A stretch of 64,000 nucleotides of DNA. It comes from Peribacillus frigoritolerans. GTDB taxonomy: Bacteria > Bacillota > Bacilli > Bacillales > DSM-1321. The translations under genes were made by a program, and so were the position numbers. Within the stretch, counting starts at the first letter, position 1; every line of letters begins with the position of its first letter. The stretch covers positions 838,001 to 902,000 of the forward strand of contig NZ_CP158190.1 of the NCBI RefSeq assembly GCF_040250305.1, given 5' to 3'. The notes beneath the pieces were generated by a model, which made no database searches, was not told the origin of the DNA, and worked only from the letters and a program-made list of their open reading frames with translations. Positions 25,397 through 34,504 of the stretch are shown here, one piece after another.

Positions 25397-26041
25397 CTAT
25401 AATGAATGGTTTTTATCTTTATCATAATTTGGTGATGTACTGGAATGTGTTAATATGCGGTCTATTACTTTTTCAGTAACTGGCATAAAGAAATTAAGTA
25501 TTAGCCCCCCTAAACAAACGGTTAATAAAGTTCCAACGCCAATTGGTCCATTTGAAATCATTGCCAATATCAAGAATAGGAGGTAAATGGATGTTCTCGA
25601 AAGGAATATATTTGTTCTAGTTAATTCTTGTATGATTAATGTTAATCGGTCAACTGGAATCGGTGCAAAATTTGTGTGTAAATATGTTGCCGTTCCTAAT
25701 CCTACAACAACCAAGCCGATTCCAAAACAAATAACTTTGCTGAACCATAGTTCAGGTGTTATCAAATTGTGCAATAAAAAAAGCCACATATCAATCCCGA
25801 TACCCGTTATAAATGCTGTTAACAACCCCAAAACTTCTGGTCTTTGCCTTTTTAAAAATGAATTAAAACATATCAAGATCAAAGCTATTATTATTTCCCA
25901 ACTTCCCACAGTAAGCCCCACATTTATGGAAAGTCCCACCAAAAGAGCATCAAAAGGTGAAGTTCCAAGGTCTGATTGTATAGTGAATGAAATACCAAGG
26001 GTTAATATTAAAATTCCCAATACATAAAAAACATATTTCAC
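25397..26041 (-). CDS. YczE/YitT-type integral membrane protein
   Basis: About 214 residues with five to six membrane helices. The start (YVFYVLGILILTLGISFTIQ) and SDLGTSPFDAL and NFAPIPVDRL are hallmarks of the YczE/YyaS/YitT family, whose molecular role is unclear. GTG at 26041 is well spaced from AAAGGGG. The ATG at 26062 would overlap that site. It is divergent from a MarR gene with two operator-like palindromes between, so it is probably controlled by it. Confidence 0.85.
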   Translation of the reverse strand: MKYVFYVLGILILTLGISFTIQSDLGTSPFDALLVGLSINVGLTVGSWEIIIALILICFNSFLKRQRPEVLGLLTAFITGIGIDMWLFLLHNLITPELWFSKVICFGIGLVVVGLGTATYLHTNFAPIPVDRLTLIIQELTRTNIFLSRTSIYLLFLILAMISNGPIGVGTLLTVCLGGLILNFFMPVTEKVIDRILTHSSTSPNYDKDKNHSL

Positions 26042-26066
26042 TTTACTTGACCCCTTTATCATATTT

Positions 26067-26133
26067 TTTGTTGCAAACGCAACAAAGTTGAGTTAAATTA
26101 AATATATGTCATTTTTATTGCATTTGCAACAAA
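26067..26133. promoter_or_regulatory. Two MarR-type operator palindromes
   Basis: TTTGTTGC-aaac-GCAACAAA (26067-26086, perfect) and TTTATTGC-attt-GCAACAAA (26114-26133, one mismatch), centred 47 bases apart between the divergent genes. The shared arm argues for one dimeric regulator binding both. Confidence 0.75.
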
Positions 26134-26155
26134 AATACGTGCTAAGGAGTTAATT

Positions 26156-26608
26156 ATGAAGGAAATTCTTCGTGAAATTGGAATGATAGCAAGGGCATTA
26201 GATTCCATAAGTAATATTGAATTTAAAGAATATGACCTTACAAAAGGGCAGTATTTGTACCTTGTCCGAATATGTGAAAACCCAGGAATCATTCAGGAAA
26301 AGTTAGCTGAGATGATAAAAGTAGATCGAACAACAGCAGCTCGTGCTATAAAAAAACTTGAAATCAATGGCTTTGTTGAAAAGAAAGAAGATAAACATAA
26401 CAAAAAAATTAAAAAACTCTTTCCAACAGAGAAAGGGAATAATGTTTATCCTTTTATAAAAAGCGAAAATGATTATTCCAATATCGTTGCATTAGAGGGA
26501 TTTTCCAAAAGAGAAGTAGAAAGCATTTCCAATCTTCTTCAAAGAGTAAGGGAAAATGTGGAAAAAGACTGGGAATTTGTAAAAAAGGGAAACAAGAGAA
26601 ATTATTGA
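26156..26608 (+). CDS. MarR-family transcriptional regulator
   Basis: A 150-residue winged-helix protein. The MarR core spans about 35-115 (LVRICENPGIIQEKLAEMI, VDRTTAARAIKKLEINGFVE) with the wing in KEDKHNKKIKKLFPTEKG. The ribosome site is AAGGAG. It is followed 25 bases on by paiA, so it probably regulates paiA and the divergent membrane gene through the two upstream palindromes. The ligand is unknown. Confidence 0.9.
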   Translation: MKEILREIGMIARALDSISNIEFKEYDLTKGQYLYLVRICENPGIIQEKLAEMIKVDRTTAARAIKKLEINGFVEKKEDKHNKKIKKLFPTEKGNNVYPFIKSENDYSNIVALEGFSKREVESISNLLQRVRENVEKDWEFVKKGNKRNY

Positions 26609-26633
26609 TTATATAAAGGAGCGGCATATTTAA

Positions 26634-27146
<513 letters not shown>

Positions 27147-27169
27147 CTTATTTTGAAAGGTGGATCATT

Positions 27170-27794
27170 ATGTAAATTCCAAAATATTTTAAGGTCACTA
27201 ATGTTGACTGAAATTTGGGATATTGTTCAAAAAAACTCTTTTGGAACGATTGTCACAACAGAACAAGGAAAACCAATTGCGACTCATTTGCCTTTGGGGT
27301 TAAATAAAAAAGGTGATGATTACTATATTACTGGGCATCTGGCAAATGGAAATCCTCAGTGGAGAACATATGAAACCTGTGAAGATGTGCTTGTAATGTT
27401 TCAGGGACCGAACGCTTACATTTCTTCTTCTTGGTATGGGCATGAAGGAGTTCCAACATGGAATTATCAAGCCGTCCATGTATATGGTAAAGCAAGCGTT
27501 TTAGAGAAAGATGAATTAATCGAGGAATTAACAATAATGCTGGAAAAATATGAAGAAAATCGTGAAAACCCTGTTTTATGGGATAAACTTTCTCCTCAGC
27601 TCTTAGAAAGTGAACTGAAAGGTATAGTTGGATTTAGGATTAAGGTGGGAGAAATTCAGGCTGCATATAAATTAAGTCAGAACAGAAATGAAACGGATTA
27701 TATTAACATCATTGATAAATTACAAAATGAAGGAAATCAAAATTCTAAACAAATGGCAGAACTGATGGAAAAGAGATTAAAAAATTACATATAA
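27170..27794 (+). pseudogene. paiB: PaiB-like FMN-binding protein, damaged N-terminus
   Basis: The expected start ATG at 27170 is followed at once by TAA. The next codons still read IPKYFKVTN, the normal PaiB start, then a one-base shift after codon 13 (TGA at 27209) leads into the frame that continues intact to 27794 (IWDIVQKNSFGTIVT, then PNAYISSSWYGHEGVPTWNY). PaiB binds flavin and is paired with PaiA. Translation could only begin at TTG 27153 or ATG 27201, each giving an altered start. It is probably a pseudogene or a sequence error. Confidence 0.75.
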
Positions 27795-27815
27795 GCCCAC
27801 TTTATTTTGATGGTA

Positions 27816-27845
27816 CTGCACTAATGGTTTCGTTAGCTGAAATAC
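27816..27845 (+). repeat. THR repeat, decayed left arm
   Basis: CTGCACTAATGGTTTCGTTA followed by GCTGAA. The left hairpin is weak and no middle stem is present. Confidence 0.5.
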
Positions 27846-27976
27846 GAATGGAAGAACTTATTATTCACTTTATTATTTACCCTAATTACATGACGGATTC
27901 ATGTTACTATCGGTTTTTATTCGGGGTATATTTCTTCTTTCTGATCTCATACTAAAGATAAGAAGGAGGGGTTTAC

Positions 27977-28159
27977 ATGGCAAAACGAACAAAGAAAAAT
28001 GATGCAGATCAAAAAAACAAACAAGGATTTGATTCAAGCAAAACTGATTCTGAATTCTCTAAGGAATTTGGCAGTACAAATGCTAATCAAGCACATAAAA
28101 ATAAAGCAAAAAAAGAAAAAGCATCTAAAAATCAAGGTGAGTGGAAAGGCATGCATTAA
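27977..28159 (+). CDS. Gamma-type small acid-soluble spore protein-like
   Basis: A 60-residue, very hydrophilic protein rich in Lys, Asn, Ser and Gln. The segment EFSKEFGSTNANQAHKNKAK resembles the EFGSETNAQ-KKQN repeat of gamma-type SASP (SspE), which serve as amino-acid stores in spores. Only one repeat is clear where SspE has two, so the assignment is tentative. AAGGAGGGG precedes the start. Expression in the forespore is expected if correct. Confidence 0.6.
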   Translation: MAKRTKKNDADQKNKQGFDSSKTDSEFSKEFGSTNANQAHKNKAKKEKASKNQGEWKGMH

Positions 28160-28281
28160 GCATTAATTAATAATTGCCAGACTCGAACTCATGATAAGTG
28201 ATGCCTGCACCGAGTTCAAAGGGTGGAGGCTTATCGTGCTTCAAACTTTTTACTGAACTTTATGTAAAGGAGCTTATTTAG

Positions 28282-28413
28282 ATGACTCAATCTAAGCGAC
28301 AACAAGAACGCCAATGGAAAGATCGTAAACAATCGCAGAATCCACATGGTAAAGTCAATTCATTTGAACAATTAGCCGAAGATACGGGCAAAAATGAATC
28401 TGAAACTAAGTAA
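28282..28413 (+). CDS. Small hydrophilic protein (43 residues)
   Basis: A short open frame with a well-spaced AAAGGAG site. The product starts MTQSKRQQERQWKDRKQSQN and ends in GKNESETK. It is charged and probably disordered. The size and composition resemble minor small acid-soluble spore proteins, and it follows a gamma-SASP-like gene, but I recognise no named family. A strong pair of hairpins follows. Confidence 0.5.
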   Translation: MTQSKRQQERQWKDRKQSQNPHGKVNSFEQLAEDTGKNESETK

Positions 28414-28431
28414 AACTGTTTAAGAATGAGG

Positions 28432-28477
28432 CCCAAGGGTGATGGCACCCACATAATAGTGAGTTCGCTCCCTTGGG
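28432..28477 (+). terminator. Hairpin after small protein gene
   Basis: CCCAAGGG pairs with CCCTTGGG across a 30-base loop. No T-run follows directly. Confidence 0.4.
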
Positions 28478-28481
28478 TACC

Positions 28482-28527
28482 CCTAAAAGGCCGTAATTAT
28501 CGGTAGTGATGATTATGGCCTTTTAGG
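28482..28527. terminator. Terminator
   Basis: CCTAAAAGGCC pairs with GGCCTTTTAGG, followed by TTTACAT. AAAAGG on the other side makes it usable from both strands. Confidence 0.65.
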
Positions 28528-28695
28528 TTTACATATACGAGCTGTTTTTTTTATGGTAATAGTATGGACAATGATTCGTATGTCATCCCCTCAATTAGAT
28601 ACTGTAAAGACAAAAGACGAAGACTACATAAAAATACGGATTATTACAAAACCTTTTAGTAAGGAGTTTTTTGGAAGGGGGAAAAGATCAGATAT

Positions 28696-29124
28696 ATGTT
28701 TTCATTACGGGGAGATGCTCATAAAATTTATCTTCAATTAAAAAAAGCATCATACAAAGACCGATCTTTCAAAGGTATGAAGAAACTAATTGAAGTGGAA
28801 GAAATTCAAAATTTTTATAATTCCATTGATAGCGATACGTTAAAAAAAGTTTATTATTGTATGATAAAAGAGAAAAACGGATCGGGGATCATTCCTATTA
28901 TAATATCCTCTGGACCTTGGCTTTTTCTTCTGTTTTCAAATCAATTGCAAGATTTCCTTTTTAGAGATGGGAGTTTGCTTTGGGTCGTCTTCAGTTTAAT
29001 ATATATTTCCATTCTTTCCATAAGTGTGTTTCTTCACTTTCATGAAAGATCATGGTCTTTTGTTCATATTGAAATCATTCAAGAAATTTTACATGAACGA
29101 AAAGGGATAAGGGAAAAGGCCTGA
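28696..29124 (+). CDS. Membrane protein
   Basis: A 142-residue protein. A charged N-terminal half is followed by two hydrophobic helices (about 68-86 and 90-112) and a charged tail (HERKGIREKA). A purine-rich GGAAGGGGG lies 13 or more bases before the ATG, a little far, so the start is uncertain. Function unknown. Confidence 0.5.
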   Translation: MFSLRGDAHKIYLQLKKASYKDRSFKGMKKLIEVEEIQNFYNSIDSDTLKKVYYCMIKEKNGSGIIPIIISSGPWLFLLFSNQLQDFLFRDGSLLWVVFSLIYISILSISVFLHFHERSWSFVHIEIIQEILHERKGIREKA

Positions 29125-29234
29125 GGTGAGAACCTATAACGGAGTCCCTCAATGGGGAGTTGTGCGAGAAAAACATATACTTTCGTACTGTTTTCTTGTG
29201 TGTTTTTAGCACGAAATACTATAGCAAAAAAGAG

Positions 29235-29332
29235 GCATCGAAACCGATGCACATTTTATGAATAGTGATTATATTTCTACAAATGCAATCTTAATCCCAT
29301 TTACTCTTTCATCCAATTCGTAAGTTCGGATG
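29235..29332 (-). pseudogene. Gene-end fragment with terminator (minus strand)
   Basis: On the minus strand about 21 codons (IRTYELDERVNGIKIAFVEI) end at TAA 29269 and are followed by a perfect hairpin GCATCG/CGATGC (29235-29250) and CTCTTTTTT. It looks like the tail of a lost gene with its terminator. The family is not recognised. The rest of 29125-29565 holds only repeat pieces. Confidence 0.35.
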
Positions 29333-29397
29333 TTTTTTTTTATACAGTTTTTTAGGGGCTTGTACACTTTGAACGTTGATTTCCTCTCCAAGCACTC

Positions 29398-29416
29398 GCT
29401 CCAATCAACTTTGTTT
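29398..29416 (-). repeat. Short repeat shared with 61549-61567
   Basis: On the minus strand AAAACAAAGTTGATTGGA is followed by GCGAGTGCTTGGAGAGGA. The same 18 bases begin the palindromic repeat near 61.6 kb. Confidence 0.4.
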
Positions 29417-29449
29417 TACTTTTAGATAGAACCCTTTTGTCTACAAACT

Positions 29450-29512
29450 CAGCGATTCTTTAAGAAGAATCGCTTTTCTTATTAAACTAACAGGGCAGGT
29501 TACTTTAACAAA
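29450..29512 (+). repeat. THR repeat, middle and right modules
   Basis: The middle stem AGCGATTC/GAATCGCT differs from consensus but keeps the loop TTTAAGAA and TTTTCTTAT. Right hairpin CTAACAGGGCAGGTTAC. Confidence 0.75.
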
Positions 29513-29565
29513 TAGTAATGTAAAATATAATAAAAAGGTGTGTAGTAGAGGAGTCAGAAAATAAT

Positions 29566-29910
29566 ATGGAATGTTTTTGTGAACAAAAAGAAACAAATGA
29601 GTTAAAAGTTGAAGGTGATGTTGGGGCGGACCCTATATGGTGCAATCAATGTGGTTGTAATTTGGATATAGAGGACGTTCCGATTTCAAATACGTTAACA
29701 AATGAATTGATTGAATGGGTAAATATGTATGGTGAATGGATTGATTGGGATGAAGATAAATTGCTTCCTAATGGGATTGAACTTGAAGAGGAACACAATA
29801 AACAAGGATTAAATTTAACAGAAAAAATTAAGAAAGAACTTGAAGGGAAATATAGAATTAAATTTTCACCTTCGACAATGGCAAGTATGTATGCAAATAA
29901 AAATTATTAA
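29566..29910 (+). CDS. Conserved hypothetical protein with Cys motifs
   Basis: A 114-residue soluble acidic protein. Cysteines cluster at the N-terminus (ECFCEQ, then WCNQCGCNLDIEDVP), so a zinc knuckle is likely. The rest is helical and acidic (ELEEEHNKQGLNLTEKIKKE). The ribosome site is GAGGAG. I have no named family for it. It is preceded and followed by THR copies. Confidence 0.6.
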   Translation: MECFCEQKETNELKVEGDVGADPIWCNQCGCNLDIEDVPISNTLTNELIEWVNMYGEWIDWDEDKLLPNGIELEEEHNKQGLNLTEKIKKELEGKYRIKFSPSTMASMYANKNY

Positions 29911-29917
29911 CCCTTTT

Positions 29918-29984
29918 ACCACGGAGCTGTCTTTAAGGCAGCTTTTTCTTTATGCAACTAACAGGGCAGGTTAGTTCATGAAGG
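29918..29984 (+). repeat. THR repeat, middle and right modules
   Basis: Middle stem GAGCTGTC/GGCAGCT with TTTTTC; right hairpin CTAACAGGGCAGGTTAG then TTCATGAAGG. The left hairpin is absent, so the element begins just after the preceding stop codon. Confidence 0.8.
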
Positions 29985-30049
29985 ACAAATGAAAGTTTAT
30001 ATCGAAATTATTAAGTAAGAGATTAATTAATTATAAAAGAGGTAGAACA

Positions 30050-30538
30050 ATGACTGTTTCAATCAACCCCATTTCCGAAGATGAAAAGCATATTCTTCAG
30101 AATTTATATTCCCTTTATTTACATGACCTTTCGGAGTTTACCGAGGGTTTAGACATATCAATAGATGGTTCATTTGAATTTGATTCATTTGAATTAATTT
30201 GGAAGAAGGAAGGATTAACACCATATTTTTTGAAAAAAGATATGAAAATTGTTGGGTTTTTATTACTGTTAGAAAGGCCGTTTTTAAATAAGGACTATGA
30301 TTACAGCATTAATGATATTTTCATTTTAAAAAAATATAGAAGAAAAGGTGCTGCAATTTCATTATTAAAGGAATTGTTTAAACAAAAAAAAGGTAGTTAC
30401 TTTGTTGTTCAATTAGCTAAGAATATTCCTGCTGTTATATTTTGGAGAAAGATTTTTAGTGAGCTAAATATAGATTTTGAAGAAGTAAAGAAAATTGTCG
30501 ATAATGAAGAATGTTTGGTTCAATCCTTTCAAATTTAA
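30050..30538 (+). CDS. GNAT-family N-acetyltransferase
   Basis: A 162-residue acetyltransferase. GNAT features are IVGFLLLLERP (strand 4), DIFILKKYRRKGAAISLLKE (acetyl-CoA loop RRKGAA) and a weak C-terminal AVIFWRKIF helix. The substrate is unknown. It has an AGAGGTAG ribosome site and stands alone between THR copies. Confidence 0.82.
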   Translation: MTVSINPISEDEKHILQNLYSLYLHDLSEFTEGLDISIDGSFEFDSFELIWKKEGLTPYFLKKDMKIVGFLLLLERPFLNKDYDYSINDIFILKKYRRKGAAISLLKELFKQKKGSYFVVQLAKNIPAVIFWRKIFSELNIDFEEVKKIVDNEECLVQSFQI

Positions 30539-30548
30539 ACAGATATTA

Positions 30549-30632
30549 AACAACGGGTGCGTTAGCTGAAAATCGGAGCTGTCATTAAGGCAGCTTTTCC
30601 TATGGACCTGTGGGCAGGTTAGTTCAATAAGG
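30549..30632 (+). repeat. THR repeat, full copy
   Basis: Left CAACGGGTGCGTTAG; middle stem GAGCTGTC/GGCAGCT (loop ATTAA); right arm decayed to CCTGTGGGCAGGTTAG. Confidence 0.8.
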
Positions 30633-30699
30633 AATTGGTGTATTATGGTATAATTTTTAGGTGATTGTTTTCGATACTCAATGTTAGGGTGGTAATTTA

Positions 30700-30978
30700 A
30701 TGGTTTGAAATTTACCTCAACTTGGAATTGGTCTACAAGTAGTTTTCTTTATTTTATTCTTTGGAACTTTATTACCAAAAATAAATAACATGGTAGCCGC
30801 CTTCGTTTGTCTATTTATAGGTTTTTCAAGTTTAATTGTTGGTATATACTCTGTTATATGGCAAAAAAACTTAATTTTATCTATGGCAGTCATCATTATT
30901 GCATTTCTTATTTTAGGCTTTACAATATTCGCATATTTTTTGGGCGAGGCGGGTTACCCACCACTAATAATGCAATGA
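30700..30978 (+). pseudogene. Small membrane protein with early TGA codon
   Basis: AGGGTGG is followed by ATG GTT TGA at 30700, and the frame then stays open for 89 codons: NLPQLGIGLQVVFFILFFGT and two more hydrophobic helices, ending GEAGYPPLIMQ. The stop at codon 3 could be a Trp codon changed by G to A. The only other start is ATG at 30790, which would drop the first helix and lacks a ribosome site. Probably a recent pseudogene. Confidence 0.5.
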
Positions 30979-31036
30979 AAATTTCAATCTGCATTATATT
31001 AACTGTGAAGATTGCAGATAAAGATATCACCTTTTC

Positions 31037-31125
31037 TTATGGAACTGAAAGGGTGCATTAGCTGAAGATCGGAGCTGTCATTAAGGCAGCTTTTTATTAA
31101 TGCAACTATCGGGGCAGGTTAGAAG
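31037..31125 (+). repeat. THR repeat, full copy
   Basis: Left GGAACTGAAAGGGTGCATTA; middle stem GAGCTGTC/GGCAGCT (loop ATTAA, as in the previous copy); right hairpin CTATC-ggggcag-GTTAG. Confidence 0.8.
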
Positions 31126-31181
31126 AAGCTTATCGAAGTGACGGGAATGAATTTAAAGCAAAAGAACAGGGAGGAGTTAAA

Positions 31182-31937
31182 ATGAATCAAAATATTGGTA
31201 CAGAAGAAGCGATTAAAAGGTGGGATAGTTTCGCGGATACATATTCTGCAAATCATACCGAGCAAGGAGACCTTCATAAAGAAGTTTTTTTAAATCCAAC
31301 TTTATTATCACTTATGGAAACATTAAGTAATAAAAAGGTTTTAGATGCCGGGTGTGGTGAGGGGTATTTAAGTCGAATTTTAGCGAGGTCTGAAGCGACT
31401 GTAACTGCTGTGGATTATTCATCACGGATGATAGAAATTGCTAAGGGAAGAACTCCAAATGATTTGTTGATTGATTATAGGCAGGGTAATTGTGAGGACT
31501 TGAATTGTTTAGAAGATAAAAGCTTCGATTTAATAGTATCCAATATGGTTATTCAAGATCTTGCAAATTACGAAAAAGCATTTCAAGAAATGTATCGTCT
31601 ATTAGTAGATGGAGGCTGTTTTATATTTTCGATTTTACATCCTTGTTTTGTTACTCCAGAAAGTGGTTGGGAGAAAACAAAAGACGGTAAAAAGTTGCAT
31701 TGGAACGTAGATAAATATTTTTATGAAGGTGTGTATGAACAAGGTATAGGAGATAAAGAAAAAATGCTATTCTTTCATAGAACATTAACAAGTTATATAA
31801 ACACTTTAATCAAAACAGGTTTTATTTTAGAAAGCATAATAGAACCTAAGCCATCAAAAGAGATGTTGGAAAAATATCCTTCATTTGAAGAAGATTTCAG
31901 ATGTGCTGATTTTATGGTTTTTAAACTTAAAAAGTAA
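31182..31937 (+). CDS. Class I SAM-dependent methyltransferase
   Basis: A 251-residue methyltransferase of the UbiE/type 11 group. SAM motif I is VLDAGCGEGYLSRIL (about 51-65). The acidic residue after strand 2 lies in VTAVDYSSRMIEIA. Motif III-like YRQGNCEDLNCLEDKSFDLI and the post-motif MYRLLVDGGCFIFSILHP follow. GGGAGGAG precedes the ATG. The substrate is unknown. It is followed by an MFS transporter gene in the same direction, with a THR half between. Confidence 0.88.
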   Translation: MNQNIGTEEAIKRWDSFADTYSANHTEQGDLHKEVFLNPTLLSLMETLSNKKVLDAGCGEGYLSRILARSEATVTAVDYSSRMIEIAKGRTPNDLLIDYRQGNCEDLNCLEDKSFDLIVSNMVIQDLANYEKAFQEMYRLLVDGGCFIFSILHPCFVTPESGWEKTKDGKKLHWNVDKYFYEGVYEQGIGDKEKMLFFHRTLTSYINTLIKTGFILESIIEPKPSKEMLEKYPSFEEDFRCADFMVFKLKK

Positions 31938-31962
31938 AGGTGAATATTTCTTTTAGAAATCA

Positions 31963-31996
31963 TTTGTTCAACTACCAGGTGTGTTAGTTGAGGATC
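31963..31996 (+). repeat. THR repeat, left hairpin only
   Basis: TTGTTCAACTACCAGGTGTG then TTAGTTGAGGATC. No middle stem. Confidence 0.6.
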
Positions 31997-32071
31997 CAAA
32001 GGTGTTAATGCTTTTCGTCTAGAGGAAGGTGTACATGAGAAATTTCAGAATGATAAATGAGGTCTTAACAA

Positions 32072-33352
32072 ATGTCCAGTAAAAAATATCAAATGAACCA
32101 GAGTTATGTAGATTCCCAAGAAAAACAAAAAATGTTATACAAACGTACATTAATTATTATAAGTATTTCACAAATTTTTGGTGGTGCCGGGTTAGCGGCT
32201 GGAGTTACGGTGGGGGCACTTCTTGCACAACAAATGCTTGGCACAGACGCATTTGCTGGACTTCCTTCGGGTTTATTTACTTTAGGGTCTGCAGGGGCTG
32301 CTTTAATCGTAGGTAGACTTTCTCAACGTTACGGTCGTCGTACAGGTTTAACAGCTGGTTTTATGATAGGTGGACTTGGAGCAATAGGAGTCATAACCGC
32401 AGCTATAATAAATAGCGTTTTCCTTTTATTTGCTTCCCTGCTTATTTATGGTGCAGGAACAGCGACGAATTTACAAGCTCGTTACGCTGGTACGGACTTA
32501 GCAAACAATAAACAACGAGCTACTGCTATTAGTATTACTATGGTGTTTACAACATTTGGTGCAGTTGCAGGTCCGAATTTAGTGAATGTAATGGGGGATT
32601 TTGCACTTTCTATTGGCGTTCCATCACTTGCTGGTCCTTTCATTTTATCAGCAGCAGCATTTATCTTAGCAGGTCTTGTACTTTTCGTTTTGCTTCGCCC
32701 AGACCCATTAGTAATAGCTAGAACAATAGAAGCGTCCAACCAGGAAAGTAATCGAATAGAATATTCGACTGATACTGAACAAATAGAAAACAAAAGAGGT
32801 ATTATTGTTGGTGCGACAATTATGGTTCTTACTCAAATTGTAATGGTAGCTATTATGACAATGACACCAGTTCATATGAGACATCATGGACATGACTTGG
32901 GTGAAATAGGTCTCGTTATTGGATTTCATATAGCTGCAATGTATCTTCCTTCACTGGTTACAGGTGTCCTTGTTGATAAGTTTGGCCGTACTGCCATGGC
33001 TATTGCCTCTGGAGCTACGCTGCTTCTGGCAGGTTTAATATCAGCGATTGCACCAGGTGATTCTATGATTCTCCTAGTAATTGCTCTTTCTTTACTTGGA
33101 TTAGGATGGAATTTTGGTTTAATAAGTGGGACTGCTCTTATTGTGGATTCAACTGACACTTCAAATCGGGCTAAAACTCAAGGTACAGTGGATGTTTTAA
33201 TTGCATTATCAGGAGCTTCTGGTGGCGCCTTATCAGGAATGATTGTGGCCGGTTCAAGCTACACAACATTATCATTTATTGGAGGGTTATTATCTTTATT
33301 ATTGATTCCAGTGGTTATCTGGTCTCGGGGAAGTAAAATAACCAATTTCTAA
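32072..33352 (+). CDS. MFS transporter (probable efflux)
   Basis: A 426-residue, twelve-helix major facilitator protein. The loop 2-3 motif is GRLSQRYGRRTGLTAGFMIG, and a second copy after helix 8 reads VDKFGRTAMAIASG. A hydrophilic linker (about 205-245) separates the halves. The motif A type is common in drug efflux pumps, but no substrate can be assigned. A good terminator follows. It is possibly cotranscribed with the methyltransferase upstream. Confidence 0.82.
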   Translation: MSSKKYQMNQSYVDSQEKQKMLYKRTLIIISISQIFGGAGLAAGVTVGALLAQQMLGTDAFAGLPSGLFTLGSAGAALIVGRLSQRYGRRTGLTAGFMIGGLGAIGVITAAIINSVFLLFASLLIYGAGTATNLQARYAGTDLANNKQRATAISITMVFTTFGAVAGPNLVNVMGDFALSIGVPSLAGPFILSAAAFILAGLVLFVLLRPDPLVIARTIEASNQESNRIEYSTDTEQIENKRGIIVGATIMVLTQIVMVAIMTMTPVHMRHHGHDLGEIGLVIGFHIAAMYLPSLVTGVLVDKFGRTAMAIASGATLLLAGLISAIAPGDSMILLVIALSLLGLGWNFGLISGTALIVDSTDTSNRAKTQGTVDVLIALSGASGGALSGMIVAGSSYTTLSFIGGLLSLLLIPVVIWSRGSKITNF

Positions 33353-33371
33353 AGAATCCATACAATAAGAG

Positions 33372-33410
33372 AAAAAAGTCATTTCCTAACGTACAGGAAA
33401 CGGCTTTTTT
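33372..33410 (+). terminator. Terminator after MFS gene
   Basis: AAAAAAGTCATTTCCT pairs with AGGAAACGGCTTTTTT with internal mismatches. Confidence 0.65.
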
Positions 33411-33476
33411 TGCTGCGATTTGCTTATCATACAAAAATGAGTGACTTCACCGTTAACAGTCATTCGACCAATTTAA

Positions 33477-33527
33477 TGCAGCTCTTTCTTTATTTAACTA
33501 AAGGTTCAGGTTAGCGCAACCTGAACC
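33477..33527. repeat. THR remnant forming a terminator
   Basis: GCAGCTCTTTCTTTATTTAA and CTAAAGGTTCAGGTTAG are THR-like. The end forms a perfect palindrome GGTTCAGGTT-agcgc-AACCTGAACC (33503-33527), eight bases past the stop of the minus-strand haloperoxidase-like gene, which it can terminate. Confidence 0.6.
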
Positions 33528-33534
33528 AAAAATA

Positions 33535-34251
33535 TTATTGAAGCGTATTTAGATTTTGTGCCCTTAAAAAGCTTACAACTACCTCTCCAATTTGTCTGCC
33601 TAACCTTAAGCCTTCATTGTTATCCACGTTAAAATGTACGCCAGCGTACAAACGAGATTGAGCACTTTCTTCCATTAGTTTTTTTATTTCGGAAGACTCT
33701 TGAGGGAAGATATAACTTAATACTGTCTCTGCACATCCCGCCACAGTTGCGTGTGCAGATGGGTAAGCTGGAAAACGAGGGGTAAACAACACAGTAGACA
33801 GATTTCTGCCATATTGATTTGGACGTGCAACATCCCATTGATATTTAAAAAACCACGTGATAACAAAGGTATCATTCATAGCAGCGTGGAAATAACTCTG
33901 AACCCTTGCAACACTCGGTGATCCCAGCATATACTTTTCAGCTAAATTGAAAATTAGAGTGGTAATTTTCGCGGTTAATTCACCTGTTCCCCAATATTGT
34001 GCGATGCGTATTTGCTGGGAAGTCAATGACTTTAATGTCTCTTCTACAATGAATAACTCTGTTTCCCAATCTATATCTAGAGGATTTTTAATTCGCCAAA
34101 TGATTCGTTGATGAAAGGGGTCCAGGAAATCATTATCTCTTCCCCTTGAAATAAAAAACATTGGCCAATTTCCTGCCTCTGGAGAACCTTTAGGTGGGTT
34201 ACTTTCCCCTGGGTAAGGAAATTCTGTCCATCTTCTATAACTTGTTCTCAT
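33535..34251 (-). CDS. Vanadium haloperoxidase/PAP2-type phosphatase
   Basis: About 238 residues. The three vanadate/phosphate-binding motifs are present: K136-x6-RP (KYQWDVARP), PSAH (164-167, usually PSGH) and SR-x5-H-x3-D (SRLYAGVHFNVD, H206 the covalent or ligand His). Family members are vanadium-dependent haloperoxidases or acid phosphatases. No signal peptide is seen. ATG at 34251 follows GGGGGTGG; a GTG at 34260 is less likely. It stands alone. The reaction, halide oxidation or phosphate ester cleavage, cannot be settled by sequence. Confidence 0.85.
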   Translation of the reverse strand: MRTSYRRWTEFPYPGESNPPKGSPEAGNWPMFFISRGRDNDFLDPFHQRIIWRIKNPLDIDWETELFIVEETLKSLTSQQIRIAQYWGTGELTAKITTLIFNLAEKYMLGSPSVARVQSYFHAAMNDTFVITWFFKYQWDVARPNQYGRNLSTVLFTPRFPAYPSAHATVAGCAETVLSYIFPQESSEIKKLMEESAQSRLYAGVHFNVDNNEGLRLGRQIGEVVVSFLRAQNLNTLQ

Positions 34252-34504
34252 AAAGACCACCCCCTAATAAATGTTCTCCTTGTTCCTTATGATTACGAGT
34301 AATGAAATATGACCATTTAACTTTTGGCTCCCTTATCAGAAAGATCAGGGGTTTTAGCCATTTTAAGCTTTTATAGCTGATTCCCCCAAACCTTTACAAC
34401 ATAAATTAACATTTCAAAGTTTTATTTGAAAAATTTCCAAATATTCAAAGGTATTCAAATGATCATGTCCTGAAATAATAAGAAAAACGCAGGAGAAACG
34501 CTAT

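Noticed and set aside
25587..26027. Plus-strand frame of 146 codons opposite the YczE-like gene
   Set aside because: Antisense of a well-supported membrane protein gene. Codon use and composition are those of a shadow.
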